Shown: positions 8,317 to 17,040 of the stretch, in pieces | Layout of the letters: each line of letters begins with the position of its first letter | How positions within the stretch are numbered: the first letter of the stretch is position 1 | NCBI GenBank assembly: GCA_017545185.1 | Contig: JAFWQJ010000052.1 | Span: forward strand, 124,001 to 188,000 | Length of the DNA: 64,000 nt | Reading direction: 5' to 3' | Source: Oscillospiraceae bacterium | GTDB lineage: Bacteria; Bacillota; Clostridia; Oscillospirales; Ruminococcaceae | Program-made: the position numbers and the translations under genes | The notes under the pieces: model-generated | The model's database searches: none | What the model was told of the DNA's origin: nothing | What the model saw: the letters and a program-made list of their open reading frames with translations, nothing else

Positions 8317-11055
8317 ATGGGTAAATTCAAGCAGATTTTCAGACGGGCAGCCGGTATTCTGACGGCGGCCGTGCTGGCCGGCGGACTGTTTCCGGTGCTG
8401 CCGCAGTCAGCTTTTGCGGCCGGCGGAACCTGCGGAAGATCCGCGACATGGGATTATTCCGGCGACACGCTGACGATCAGCGGCACGGGCGCGGTCACAA
8501 TGGTCTCATGGACGAGCGTCAGCTCCACGCTCAGGAACGTCGTTATCCAGGACGGCATTACGTCTATGCCGTCTTATGCATTTAACGCATACCAAACACT
8601 GGAGAAGATCGAAATGGCGGATTCTGTCACGCAGCTCGGCGCAAATTTCTGCTACGGCTGCATCGCCCTGAAGCAGGTGCGGTTCTCGAAGAATCTGAAG
8701 ATCATTCCGAACAACGGCTTTTACGGCTGCAAATCGCTGACCGCGGTAGAGCTGCCGGCCGCACTGGAGGCAATCGGCATCAGTGCCTTTTACGGCGCGC
8801 TCGGGCTGACCGAGATCGCGCTGCCGGACGGCGTGACGTCGGTCGGGCAGGCAGCCTTTATGGGAACGAATCTCCGGAGTGTCTCGCTCGGCAAGTCCCT
8901 GAAGACGATCGGCGCAAATGCTTTCTATCCGGGCTGCTTTTCGTCCGTCGTGATACCGGATACGATCCAGGCGATCGGCTCCGGTGCGATCGGCCTCTGC
9001 TATGAGTCCGTGAAGGCAAGCGGCAATTCCTTCATCGGCAGTTCGGGCGGCAAGCCGGCCGTCACGGTGATTTACGGCAAGCCGGGCACCGCAGCGGAGA
9101 CCTTTGCAAAATCCGCGGGACTGGAGTTCCGAAGCGCCAACGGCTCCGATCCGCCTGCGCATACGCATACATGGTCGGAGTGGGCACCTGCCGCGAAATG
9201 TGAGGAGGCTGTCGTCCAGACCCGTACCTGCAGCTGCGGCGAATCCCAGACGCAGACCGTTCAGCCGCTCGGACACAGCTTCGGCGCATGGGATGTCCGC
9301 AAGGCACCGACCTGTACGGAGGACGGCGTCAATTCCCGGAAATGCAGCCGCTGCGGCAAAGAGGAGACCGCTGCAGTTCCTGCGGAAGGCCACAACTGGG
9401 GCACCCCGCAGTATCAATGGTCTGACGGACATGCGAAGTGCACGGCATCGAGAACCTGCGCAAAATGCGGTGAGACCGAGCACGAAACCGTACAGAGCAG
9501 CTATGCCGTGACAAAGCAGGCCGGCGTCGGTGTTCCGGGCGAGGGCGTCTATACTGCGGCATTCAGCAACCGAGCGTTTGCGGCGCAGTCCGTGGAGGTC
9601 GAGATCCCGGCCGTGGATTCCAGATGGAGCACGCCGGAATACACATGGTCTGCAGACGGCAGACGCTGTACCGCGACCCGGAAGGAAGCAAACTCCGGCA
9701 AGACCGAATCCGAGACCGTGGATGCGGTGTATTCCGCAAATCCGGACGCGACCTGCACGAAAAAGGGCAAGGCCGTTTATACGGCAAAATTTGAGAATCC
9801 GGCATTCAGCGAGCAGACCCGTACCGAGGACATTCCTGCAAAGGGACACAGCTGGTCGGACTGGACTTTGGATGAGCCTGCCGGCTGCGAATCCGACGGC
9901 AGAGAGATCCGTACCTGTAAAAACTGCGGCGAGACGGAGCTCAGACTGACGGAACCGACCGGCCACAGCTTCGGCGACTGGAAAGTCAAAACCGCACCCG
10001 GCTGCGAGAACGACGGCATTGAGGAGCGCAAATGCGCAAACTGCGGCAAGACCGAGGAGCGCATCGTCAGCGCGACCGGCCACAGCTTCGGGGAATGGAA
10101 GGTCAAAACTGCACCCGGCTGCGAGACGGCGGGCATCGAGGAGCGCAAATGCGCAAACTGCGGCAAGACCGAGCAGCGCGATCTCTGGGCACTCGGCCAC
10201 GAATGGGGCGAATGGAAAACGACCCGTCAGCCGACGATCGACGCCGAGGGCATTGAGGAAAGCAAATGCGCCCGCTGCGGCAAGACCCGCACGCAGGAGA
10301 TCCCGAAGCTGACGAGCTATGTGATCACGGTCACTGCAAATGAAGGCGGCACTGTCACGCCGAACGGCGAGATCCGCGCGGCGGCAGGCAGCAGCACGAC
10401 GGTCAGCTTCCGGGCAAACAACGGCTACCGCATTGCGGCGGTGCTGCTGGACGGCGAATCCGTTTCGCAGAACGGTTCCCTCACGATCCGCGACCTGAAC
10501 GCAAACCATACGGTCTCCGTGGTGTTCCAGCAGAATGTGCCGCAGGTCGTCCGGAGCTGCATTGCAGTCTCGGCATCCCCGAAGCGGAACGTCTGGCTCT
10601 CGGATGAGGGCTCGTACCAGATGCGTGATTTCACGCTGGTCGCGGTCATTTCCGAGAACGGTCAGACGAAGGAAGTCGATATCACGAATGACTGCTTTAC
10701 GAATATGACGCCGGCATCCGGCAATGCGGTGACGTTCAAGTACCGCGGCGGCGACCGGGATATCCAGAGTTATTTCAGCACGCACGGCATCAGCTGCACG
10801 GTTCCGGTGTATCTGCGCGGCGACGCAGATCTGAACGGCAAGGTCGAGGTCCAGGACGCGATGCTCGCGCTCAAGCATTATGTAAACGGGGTTGCGGGCA
10901 GAAAGGAAGAGCTCCTGAACGATGTGCAGAAGTTCGTTACGGATGTGGACGGCAAAGAAGGCGCGACGCTTGCGGATACGACCTACATTCTGCGGTATTA
11001 CACGAAGAGCCTTGCCGGTCTGAAGCCGACATGGGCGGACGTCATGGCGGGTTAG
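8317..11055 (+). CDS. Secreted BspA-type LRR protein with Cys-pair repeats and C-terminal dockerin
   Basis: A 912-residue extracellular protein. A signal peptide ends near QSAFAAGG, followed by about 200 residues of BspA/Treponema-type leucine-rich repeats. Next is a long tract with CxxCG pairs (CSRCGKEE, CAKCGETE, CKNCGETE, CANCGKTE twice, CARCGKTR), separated by GH-(S/E)-(F/W)-G-x-W motifs. A bacterial-repeat beta domain (VTANEGGTVTPNG) and a type I dockerin follow: first Ca loop DADLNGKVEVQD, second loop DVDGKEGATLAD. The dockerin implies attachment to a cellulosome scaffoldin through a cohesin. AGAGGAAG at 8301-8308 supports the start at 8317. No catalytic domain is visible; adhesion or substrate contact is inferred. 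Confidence 0.85.
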   Translation: MGKFKQIFRRAAGILTAAVLAGGLFPVLPQSAFAAGGTCGRSATWDYSGDTLTISGTGAVTMVSWTSVSSTLRNVVIQDGITSMPSYAFNAYQTLEKIEMADSVTQLGANFCYGCIALKQVRFSKNLKIIPNNGFYGCKSLTAVELPAALEAIGISAFYGALGLTEIALPDGVTSVGQAAFMGTNLRSVSLGKSLKTIGANAFYPGCFSSVVIPDTIQAIGSGAIGLCYESVKASGNSFIGSSGGKPAVTVIYGKPGTAAETFAKSAGLEFRSANGSDPPAHTHTWSEWAPAAKCEEAVVQTRTCSCGESQTQTVQPLGHSFGAWDVRKAPTCTEDGVNSRKCSRCGKEETAAVPAEGHNWGTPQYQWSDGHAKCTASRTCAKCGETEHETVQSSYAVTKQAGVGVPGEGVYTAAFSNRAFAAQSVEVEIPAVDSRWSTPEYTWSADGRRCTATRKEANSGKTESETVDAVYSANPDATCTKKGKAVYTAKFENPAFSEQTRTEDIPAKGHSWSDWTLDEPAGCESDGREIRTCKNCGETELRLTEPTGHSFGDWKVKTAPGCENDGIEERKCANCGKTEERIVSATGHSFGEWKVKTAPGCETAGIEERKCANCGKTEQRDLWALGHEWGEWKTTRQPTIDAEGIEESKCARCGKTRTQEIPKLTSYVITVTANEGGTVTPNGEIRAAAGSSTTVSFRANNGYRIAAVLLDGESVSQNGSLTIRDLNANHTVSVVFQQNVPQVVRSCIAVSASPKRNVWLSDEGSYQMRDFTLVAVISENGQTKEVDITNDCFTNMTPASGNAVTFKYRGGDRDIQSYFSTHGISCTVPVYLRGDADLNGKVEVQDAMLALKHYVNGVAGRKEELLNDVQKFVTDVDGKEGATLADTTYILRYYTKSLAGLKPTWADVMAG
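9961..10311 (+). repeat. Three tandem 117-bp coding repeats
   Basis: Units begin at 9961, 10078 and 10195, each encoding 39 residues with a GHSFG or GHEWG start and a CxxCGKT core. The first two are nearly identical in DNA, which points to recent duplication by unequal recombination; the third is more diverged. Confidence 0.85.
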
Positions 11056-11118
11056 CGGGGAGCCCCCGCGGGCGATTCCCTCCGGGGCGGGGAGCCCCCG
11101 CGGGCATTTCCCTTCGGG
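11055..11118 (+). repeat. Two tandem 32-bp GC-rich repeats
   Basis: 11055-11086 and 11087-11118 match at 29 of 32 positions; each contains GAGCCCCCGCGGGC, which is partly self-complementary. A related GAGCCCCCGCAGGCG sits directly after the tex stop (1180-1194). Confidence 0.75.
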
Positions 11119-11181
11119 GACGGTGAGCGTAGTTCTCCCAATATTCGCGGTACACGCCGCGGGGCGGCTTCTGCGGCTTTG

Positions 11182-11260
11182 CTTCTCCCAATGCTGAAGC
11201 GCACCGGAAGTACAATCAATCACAAAAGGACGCTGATTGCTGTCAGCGTCCTTTTTATAT
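11182..11260 (+). repeat. Dispersed 3'-end element, copy 2, ending in a bidirectional terminator
   Basis: TCTCCCAATGCTGAAGCGC begins near 11182, identical to the copy on the minus strand at 3841-3823. It is followed by a strong hairpin: AAAAGGACGCTGA (11224-11236) against TCAGCGTCCTTTT (11243-11255), with a T run. The hairpin serves the LRR-dockerin gene and the convergent AI-2E-family gene. Confidence 0.75.
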
Positions 11261-11293
11261 CTGTATAACGGGGGCTGCGGACAATGTATGCTC

Positions 11294-12730
11294 TCACCGC
11301 TTTTTCTTTTTGCTGTTATGCTTTTTCTGCGGGTAGCTCTTTTGCTGCTGCGAGATCGGTTTGCGTTCCTGTGCCGCATTGTGCGCAGCAGCGGATTCCG
11401 GCTCCTGTAACGGCTTCGTTTCTACCGGCGGATCCGGTTCTTGTTCCGGTACTTCCGGCTCCTGTAAAGGCTCCGGTTCGATCGCCGGATGCTGGATCGC
11501 CTCCATGGTCGGGCCGTTCAGCGGCCTGTCCACAATGCGAAGTCCGGTTTCGGGTTCGGGTTCCGGCACGGCGAGCCGTTCGGCCTCCTCCATGTTATGG
11601 ATCGCCTCTTTCAGCAGCTGATAGAGGATCGCGAACAGCGGCACGGCAAAGATAATGCCCATGATGCCCGCGAAGCCGCCGCCCAGAATGACCGCGACCA
11701 GCACGAGCAGTCCCGGCAGGCCGATCGAATTGCCGACGACGCGCGGGTAGATGAACTGTCCCTCGATCTGCTGCAGCGCGAGGATAAACACAAGGAACCA
11801 GATCACGCGCTCGGGTGCCTCAACGAGGATCAGCAGCGCACCGACGCCGCCGCCGATCCATGCGCCGATGATCGGGAGCAGTGCCGTGATGCCGGTCAGA
11901 ATGCCGATCGTCGCGGCATAGGGGAACCGGAAGATATACAGCCCCAGCGTACAGAGCGAGCCGATGATGACCGCCTCGATGATCTGTCCGGTCAGGAAAT
12001 TCGCGAACGAGGTGTTTGCAAGATGCAGGATGCGGAACACCTGCTCCTGATACCGCTTCGGCGAAACGAGCTGCAGGAACTTGTGGAACACATAGAGCAC
12101 GCGTTCCTTCTGTACGAGCAGATAGATCGCGATGATGAGCCCGAGCACGAGGTTCGTGACCGTGGACAGCACCGAGGCCGTCGCGGAGAACGCCGTGCCG
12201 AGCACCGAGGTGATCTCGACCTTGCCGTCAAGAAAATTCGTGACGTAGTTGTATGCGGTGTCCCAGTCAACGTCAAATTCGCGGAGCTTTTTCATGATAA
12301 ATTCCGGCGTGTTCCATGCAAGGAGCTGTTTTTCGCAGATCTCCCAGAGCTGATCCTGACTGCGCGGCATTTTCTCGATCAGCATGTTGACCGCGTTCGT
12401 AACCTGCGGGATAATGAGCAGGACGATCATGGCGAGCAGGATCAGGCCGAGCAGCACCGTGCAGACCGCGCTCAGTACCGGCGCGATCTTCCGCTCGATC
12501 GGGTGACTGGATGCCGACATATTGCGGAATACCTTGTGTTTGAACAGGTTGAGGATCAGATTGATGACGAACGCGATGCAGATGCCGTAGGCGACCGGCC
12601 GGATGATCGCGAACAGCCAGACAAACGCGCTTTTGATCGTGGAGAAATGCGTGAGCCCGAGATACAGCAGAATGCCGTAGGTCACGAGCATGAATGAGGA
12701 TTTGAGCCGCGGACGGCGTTCATGATCCAT
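11294..12730 (-). CDS. AI-2E family (UPF0118) membrane permease
   Basis: A 478-residue polytopic membrane protein with about eight hydrophobic segments and a central extracytoplasmic or amphipathic stretch around residues 130-180. The family hallmark appears in the last third: YAATIGILTGITALLPIIGAWIGGG followed by QQIEGQFIYPRVVGNSIGLPGL. The family was named for proposed autoinducer-2 export, but several members are Na+/H+ antiporters or have unknown substrates. About 90 C-terminal residues form a hydrophilic Pro/Glu-rich tail ending in a Lys-rich patch, longer than usual. It lies 14 bases downstream of ppk1 and is probably co-transcribed with it. Confidence 0.85.
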   Translation of the reverse strand: MDHERRPRLKSSFMLVTYGILLYLGLTHFSTIKSAFVWLFAIIRPVAYGICIAFVINLILNLFKHKVFRNMSASSHPIERKIAPVLSAVCTVLLGLILLAMIVLLIIPQVTNAVNMLIEKMPRSQDQLWEICEKQLLAWNTPEFIMKKLREFDVDWDTAYNYVTNFLDGKVEITSVLGTAFSATASVLSTVTNLVLGLIIAIYLLVQKERVLYVFHKFLQLVSPKRYQEQVFRILHLANTSFANFLTGQIIEAVIIGSLCTLGLYIFRFPYAATIGILTGITALLPIIGAWIGGGVGALLILVEAPERVIWFLVFILALQQIEGQFIYPRVVGNSIGLPGLLVLVAVILGGGFAGIMGIIFAVPLFAILYQLLKEAIHNMEEAERLAVPEPEPETGLRIVDRPLNGPTMEAIQHPAIEPEPLQEPEVPEQEPDPPVETKPLQEPESAAAHNAAQERKPISQQQKSYPQKKHNSKKKKR

Positions 12731-12744
12731 GAGATTCCCTTTCG

Positions 12745-14829
12745 TTATGCGTCATTTTTTTTGGATTCCGATGATTTGGCACTGTGTTCCATTTCGTGTG
12801 CGCGTGCATAGGCGGCGCGGTGCAGTGCCTCCTGCGAGTTCTCGGCAGGATTGCCGCCCTCGGGGAGATGATAGTCGCCGTCCGAAGTGCGGCAGCGCGC
12901 CTTGACGGGATCGTCAAACTGCAGCCGGAATTCGCTGTAAAGCCGTTTTCTCAGTGCCGCATCCTTGACCGGCGCACAGATCTCCACGCGCTTGACGGTA
13001 TTGCGCGGCATGAAGTCCGCGGAGCCGAGATAGACGCGCATCCGCTCCGGTGCCCCGAAGAAATAGACTCTGCCGTGTTCGAGATACCGCCCGACGATGC
13101 TGCGCACCTCGATGTTTTCGGTGCGGCCGGGGATGCGGGGGATCAGGCAGCAGATGCCGCGGACGAGCAGCTCGATCTTCACGCCCGCGCAGGAAGCCTC
13201 GATCAGCTTTTTCATGATGTTCTTGTCGCAGAGGCCGTTCATGCGCAGACCGATGTAGGCGTCCTCGCCGCGCTTTGCGTATGCGATCTCATCGTCGATC
13301 ATGCCGAGCACGGGCTCCAGCAGACCGAAGGGTGCAGCGAGCAGCTCTGTCTGCGGGTCGGGGAGCTTGTTTTCGCGCAGGGCATCGAAGATGTTTGCGG
13401 CGTCCTGTGCGATCTGCTTATCCGCCGTCATCAGGCAGTAGTCGGTATACATCGCGGCTGTTTTTTCGTTATAGTTGCCGGTGCCGATCTGCGTGAACGC
13501 TTCGACCTTCCCGCGGTTTTTGCGGGTGATCAGCAGCAGCTTGGAATGTACCTTGTAATTCTCCGGACCGTAGATCACGCGGACGCCTGCGCGTTCAAGT
13601 GCCTTCGACCATTTGATATTGCCCTCCTCATCGAAGCGGGCGCGGAGCTCGGTCAGTGCAGTGACCTCCTTGCCTCTGCCTGCCGCCTCGCAGAGTGCTG
13701 CAATCACGCGGCTGTCTCTTGCCATGCGGTAAAGCGTGATCTGGATGCTCAGCACGGCGGGATCGTCCGCGGCTTCATCGAGCAGGCGCAGGAACGGCCG
13801 GATGCTCTCATAAGGATAGCTCAGCAGGATATCATGCTTCCGGATCTGCGGGAACATGGAACCGTGCTCCGCGACCATCGCGGATTTCTGCGGCACCATG
13901 CGCACATACTGCAGCTTCGGGTCCTGCACGAGATTCTTGCACTCATAGGCAAAGGAGAGGTCGATCGGTGCCTTGGCGTAGAACACCTGCTCATCTGTGA
14001 TATCGAGCTTTTTGCAGAGGTAGTCGAGTGCGGGCTGATAGAAGGTCTCGGAGAGTTCCAGCCGGACGACCGGGAGCCGCTTGCGCTCCTGCAGCATCAG
14101 CTCCATGTCTGCTCTGGTATCGCCGGTGCGCATGTCGCCGATGTCCTCCGGCGAGATGCTTGCAGAGCGCGTCACGCGGAGAATGGTGCGGTCAATGACG
14201 CGGGAGTTGCCGAACACGGTATGCGCATAAGCGAGAATGACGTCCTCCGCGAGCACGAATCTGCCGCCGCCGCCGAGCCGCACCATGCGCTGACACTGAT
14301 CGGATACCGGGAGAATGCCCATGCGGATGCCGGATTTGGATTCGAGCCGCAGGACGATGTACAGGGCGCGGTCGCGCAGAAACGGGAACGGCTTGCCTTT
14401 ATCGACGATGACCGGCATGGAAAGCGGCCGGATCTCTCTGCGGAACCAGTCCGCAAGGAGCACCTGTTCTGCGGATGTCGCAGAGGCAACGCTGACCTGT
14501 TCGAGCCCCTCGCTGCGCAGCGCACCCATGATCTCGTGGTAAGCGGAATCGCGGGCGGGCAGCAGTGCGCGCACCTGCTCATAGACCGCTTTCAGCTGGG
14601 CTTTGGGCTTCATGCCGCTGATCGAATCCGGCTTGTCGGGTTCCTCCGCCTGCTTGCGGATCAGGTTGCCGACGCGGACACGGAAAAATTCATCGAGGTT
14701 GCTCTGGAAGATCGCGGTAAAGCAGAGGCGTTCCAGCAGCGGATTGCTCTCCGCCCGTGCCTCTTCCAGTACGCGCGCGTTGAAGCGGAGCCATGAAAGC
14801 TCGCGGTTTTCAAAGCATTCGTTTTTCAT
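12745..14829 (-). CDS. ppk1: Polyphosphate kinase 1
   Basis: The 694-residue enzyme transfers the ATP gamma-phosphate to polyphosphate, reversibly, at the membrane or in the cytoplasm. The N-terminal signature NRELSWLRFNARVLEEA is clear. The phospholipase-D-like catalytic core contains YKVHSKLLLITR, in which H428 aligns with the phosphorylated His of the family, followed by GTGNYNEKTA; MNGLCDKNIMKKLIEAS and RIYLGSADFMPRN-like segments follow. An upstream in-frame ATG (14928) exists, but AGGAG sits 8 bases ahead of the ATG at 14829, where the homologous N-terminus starts. Two similar promoters lie upstream. The AI-2E-family gene follows in the same operon. Confidence 0.93.
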   Translation of the reverse strand: MKNECFENRELSWLRFNARVLEEARAESNPLLERLCFTAIFQSNLDEFFRVRVGNLIRKQAEEPDKPDSISGMKPKAQLKAVYEQVRALLPARDSAYHEIMGALRSEGLEQVSVASATSAEQVLLADWFRREIRPLSMPVIVDKGKPFPFLRDRALYIVLRLESKSGIRMGILPVSDQCQRMVRLGGGGRFVLAEDVILAYAHTVFGNSRVIDRTILRVTRSASISPEDIGDMRTGDTRADMELMLQERKRLPVVRLELSETFYQPALDYLCKKLDITDEQVFYAKAPIDLSFAYECKNLVQDPKLQYVRMVPQKSAMVAEHGSMFPQIRKHDILLSYPYESIRPFLRLLDEAADDPAVLSIQITLYRMARDSRVIAALCEAAGRGKEVTALTELRARFDEEGNIKWSKALERAGVRVIYGPENYKVHSKLLLITRKNRGKVEAFTQIGTGNYNEKTAAMYTDYCLMTADKQIAQDAANIFDALRENKLPDPQTELLAAPFGLLEPVLGMIDDEIAYAKRGEDAYIGLRMNGLCDKNIMKKLIEASCAGVKIELLVRGICCLIPRIPGRTENIEVRSIVGRYLEHGRVYFFGAPERMRVYLGSADFMPRNTVKRVEICAPVKDAALRKRLYSEFRLQFDDPVKARCRTSDGDYHLPEGGNPAENSQEALHRAAYARAHEMEHSAKSSESKKNDA

Positions 14830-14868
14830 AGCAGGTCTCCTGCCTTTCCGTAAAATGGATACTTCTTT

Positions 14869-14897
14869 ATTATAACACATTTTACGTTGAATTTCAA
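14869..14897 (-). promoter_or_regulatory. ppk1 proximal promoter
   Basis: On the minus strand TTGAAA (14897-14892) and TATAAT (14874-14869) have a 17-base spacer and are preceded by a TTCCCA word. Confidence 0.8.
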
Positions 14898-14963
14898 TGG
14901 GAACGCAGCAAAAAGATTCATGCTGCACTCCATGGGAGCAAAAACGGCAGCGGCCACTGCCCG

Positions 14964-14992
14964 CTTATAACATATGATAAGCAAAATTTCAA
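14964..14992 (-). promoter_or_regulatory. ppk1 distal promoter, a near-copy of the proximal one
   Basis: TTGAAA (14992-14987) and TATAAG (14969-14964) with a 17-base spacer, preceded by CTCCCA. The -35 region and flanking bases repeat those of the proximal promoter 95 bases away, indicating a duplicated promoter. Confidence 0.65.
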
Positions 14993-15012
14993 TGGGAGCA
15001 GAGAAAAAAAGC

Positions 15013-15140
15013 GTGAATAGTGAAGCGCGAACAGCGAATAACGAATCGCGGCGGAGTGCTCTGCGGGCACCTATCAAAAAATATCGCCGCAGGCGATACC
15101 GCCATTCTTCACGCTTCACCATTCGTCATTCACTATTCAC
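15013..15140. repeat. Inverted-repeat element with GTGAATAGTGAA arms
   Basis: GTGAATAGTGAA (15013-15024) is repeated in inverted orientation as TTCACTATTCAC (15129-15140). The arms extend imperfectly inward (gaataacgaat against attcgtcatt), around a central small hairpin TATCGCC-GCA-GGCGATA. The element fills the gap between ppk1's promoters and the 3' end of the deacetylase gene. The same words occur at 1207-1246. It has the size and form of a non-autonomous, MITE-like or REP-like element. Confidence 0.65.
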
Positions 15141-15150
15141 GAAAAAATTT

Positions 15151-15876
15151 TTACACCGTATATCCCTTTTCCCGAAGGCTGTCGATCAGCTCCCCGAGGA
15201 TCGTCGCATTTGTTTCCGAGACCGAATGCAGCAGATAGACCGCGCCGCCGTGTGCCATATCCGTCAGCTTCTGAAGGGCTGCGGCGGGCTCCGGCTGATC
15301 GTCCGTTTTCCAGTCCTCGTATGCCGCGCTCCAGAACAGTGTCCGGTAGCCGAGCGACTTGACCTTTTCCAGCGAAAATGCGTCGTATTCGCCGCAGGGC
15401 GGCCGGAAATACTGCATGTCATAGCCGTACTGCTGCTGCACGAAGCTGTGCAGCGTCATCAGCTCCTCCTCGATCGCGGCACTGTTCATGCCCGCGATGC
15501 AGGCGTGCTTCATGCCGTGGTTGCCGAGCGTGTGTCCCTCCACGATCATGCGTTCAATGAGCGCGGGTTCCTTCCGTGCATAGTCGCCGGTCAGGAAAAA
15601 GATCGCAGTCACATGCTTTTCCTTCAGCGTGTCAAGGATTTTCGCGGTATAGCCGTTCTCGTAGCCCTGATCGAATGTCAGGATGATCCGCTGCGGGTCA
15701 TCCGAGAGCGCAAACGCGCCGGAAGCGGCGTACTGCGCCTGAAATGTGACGGCACCGGCCGGACGGTTCATCGCATCGCGTTCTCTGCCCTGACCGTAGC
15801 CCTCCGCAGAGACCTGCATCCCTGTCAGCAGGGAGACCGCCGCCAGCACCGGAAACAGATACTTTGCCCGTTTCAT
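15151..15876 (-). CDS. Secreted polysaccharide deacetylase, PdaA-like
   Basis: The product is 241 residues, with an N-terminal signal peptide or anchor (MKRAKYLFPVLAAVSLLTG). The NodB-type catalytic motifs follow: ILTFDQGYENG (metal-binding and base Asp), EGHTLGNHGMKH (metal-binding His pair) and FRPPCGEYD. The Gln in TFDQGYENG is typical of the PdaA group, which de-acetylates N-acetylmuramic acid for muramic-delta-lactam formation; other members act on GlcNAc polymers. AAAGGA is 7 bases ahead of the ATG at 15876; an in-frame start at 15909 lacks this. Sporulation linkage is not visible here, so the exact substrate is inferred. Confidence 0.85.
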   Translation of the reverse strand: MKRAKYLFPVLAAVSLLTGMQVSAEGYGQGRERDAMNRPAGAVTFQAQYAASGAFALSDDPQRIILTFDQGYENGYTAKILDTLKEKHVTAIFFLTGDYARKEPALIERMIVEGHTLGNHGMKHACIAGMNSAAIEEELMTLHSFVQQQYGYDMQYFRPPCGEYDAFSLEKVKSLGYRTLFWSAAYEDWKTDDQPEPAAALQKLTDMAHGGAVYLLHSVSETNATILGELIDSLREKGYTV

Positions 15877-16052
15877 GCTGTCATCCTTTCCTGCGGAACA
15901 TGTCCGCATTTTCAGGTTATGCAGCAGCGGACATTTTATGTGAGGAAGCTTTTTCTGACTGCTTCATTTTTCCTCTGTGTATTCCGCCCGGTTTGCGGCA
16001 TACTGTTCCTGTCGGAGCATCCGATGATGCGATATGCGAAAGGAGCAGCAAT

Positions 16053-16208
16053 ATGGAACAGCGTGAATCCGATATCAAGATCTATGTGCCGCGGTATCAG
16101 GGCGGCGGGAATGATATTCCGAAGCAGCGCCCGGAGCAGCCGGAGCCGAACCCTGAACCGAAGCCCGGCGATCAGCCGCCGGAGATCGTGTGCAGGGGAG
16201 CCGGGTGA
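16053..16208 (+). CDS. Small Pro-rich hypothetical protein
   Basis: A 51-residue reading frame preceded by AAAGGAG with optimal spacing (7 bases) to the ATG. The first 25 residues contain an IKIYVPRYQGGGND segment; the rest is Pro/Glu/Lys-rich (PEQPEPNPEPKPGDQPPE) and probably disordered. No family is recognised. The reality of the gene rests on the strong ribosome-binding site and on its position in an otherwise empty 500-base gap. Confidence 0.5.
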   Translation: MEQRESDIKIYVPRYQGGGNDIPKQRPEQPEPNPEPKPGDQPPEIVCRGAG

Positions 16209-16309
16209 TGCGGTATACATGATTTCCACAGGATTGCGGCGGAATGTACGGGAAGTTTTGGGGGAACTCTCCAAAAACGGCACCGGTTCCGCCGGAATGA
16301 CCGGAATGC

Positions 16310-16338
16310 TTGACGAAATAACGATTTTGCGATATAAT
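16310..16338 (+). promoter_or_regulatory. Sigma-A promoter for rpe
   Basis: TTGACG (16310-16315) and TATAAT (16333-16338) are 17 bases apart; the start near 16345 leaves a 35-base leader. Confidence 0.85.
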
Positions 16339-16379
16339 ATAGCATGGATGATTTCGCATTCCGGTGATTGGAGGACAGT

Positions 16380-17039
16380 ATGGCTTTGGTATCGGTTTCA
16401 ATACTCAACGGCGATCTTGCACGTTTGGCGGATGTTGCCGCGGTGATCGGAGATGCGCGTGCGGATATGCTGCATTTTGATGTGATGGACGGCAGCTTTG
16501 TGGACAATCTTTCCTTCGGGCTGCCGGTGCTGAGCTGCTTAAAGCCGCTGGTCACGCTCCCGGTCGATGTACATCTGATGATCGAGGATCCGCTGCATTT
16601 TGCCGAACGCTTTGTGAAGGCCGGCGCGGATCTGCTCTCATTTCATATCGAAAGCCGCTCCGATGCAGGGGAGACGCTGAACGCGATCCACAGCCTCGGC
16701 ATTCCGGCGGGCATTGCCGTTTCCCCGGATACGCCGGAGGAAACGGTCTTTCCGCTGCTTGAGAAGATGCAGCCGGAGGATTTTATCCTGATGATGACCG
16801 TCCGTCCGGGAATGGGCGGGCAGCAGTTCATGCCGGAGGTGCTGAAAAAGATCGCGCATCTCCGCAGCCGCATCACGGCGCTGGACATGCCGCTCCATAT
16901 CGAAGTGGACGGCGGCATCAACGCGGAGACCGGCGCGCGCTGCCGGAAAGCAGGCGCGGATTATCTGGTCGCGGGCTCCTATGTGCTCTGCTCGGATGAC
17001 CCGGCAGAAGCGGTGCGCTCGCTGAAAACGCCGCTCTGA
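16380..17039 (+). CDS. rpe: Ribulose-phosphate 3-epimerase
   Basis: A 219-residue TIM-barrel enzyme that interconverts ribulose 5-phosphate and xylulose 5-phosphate in the pentose phosphate pathway. Signature motifs are present: HFDVMDGSFVDNLSFG, DVHLMIEDP, VRPGMGGQQF and the phosphate-binding VDGGIN and VAGSYVL. Two positions differ from the commonest consensus: the N-terminal PSIL is VSIL, and PGFGGQ is PGMGGQ. GGAGG at 16370-16374 lies 5 bases before the ATG. The stop is one base from the convergent mecA-like stop, so no terminator separates them. A ribulose-phosphate-like sugar epimerase with altered specificity is a minor alternative. Confidence 0.88.
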   Translation: MALVSVSILNGDLARLADVAAVIGDARADMLHFDVMDGSFVDNLSFGLPVLSCLKPLVTLPVDVHLMIEDPLHFAERFVKAGADLLSFHIESRSDAGETLNAIHSLGIPAGIAVSPDTPEETVFPLLEKMQPEDFILMMTVRPGMGGQQFMPEVLKKIAHLRSRITALDMPLHIEVDGGINAETGARCRKAGADYLVAGSYVLCSDDPAEAVRSLKTPL

Positions 17040-17040
17040 A

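Noticed and set aside
9961-10311. Possible CRISPR-like array because of regular 117-bp repeats
   Set aside because: The repeats are in frame, encode CxxCGKT protein units and have no unique spacers.
8506-11379. 957-codon open frame antisense to the LRR-dockerin gene
   Set aside because: It is the complement of a well-supported secreted protein with signal peptide, promoter and dockerin; the antisense product has no recognisable domain.
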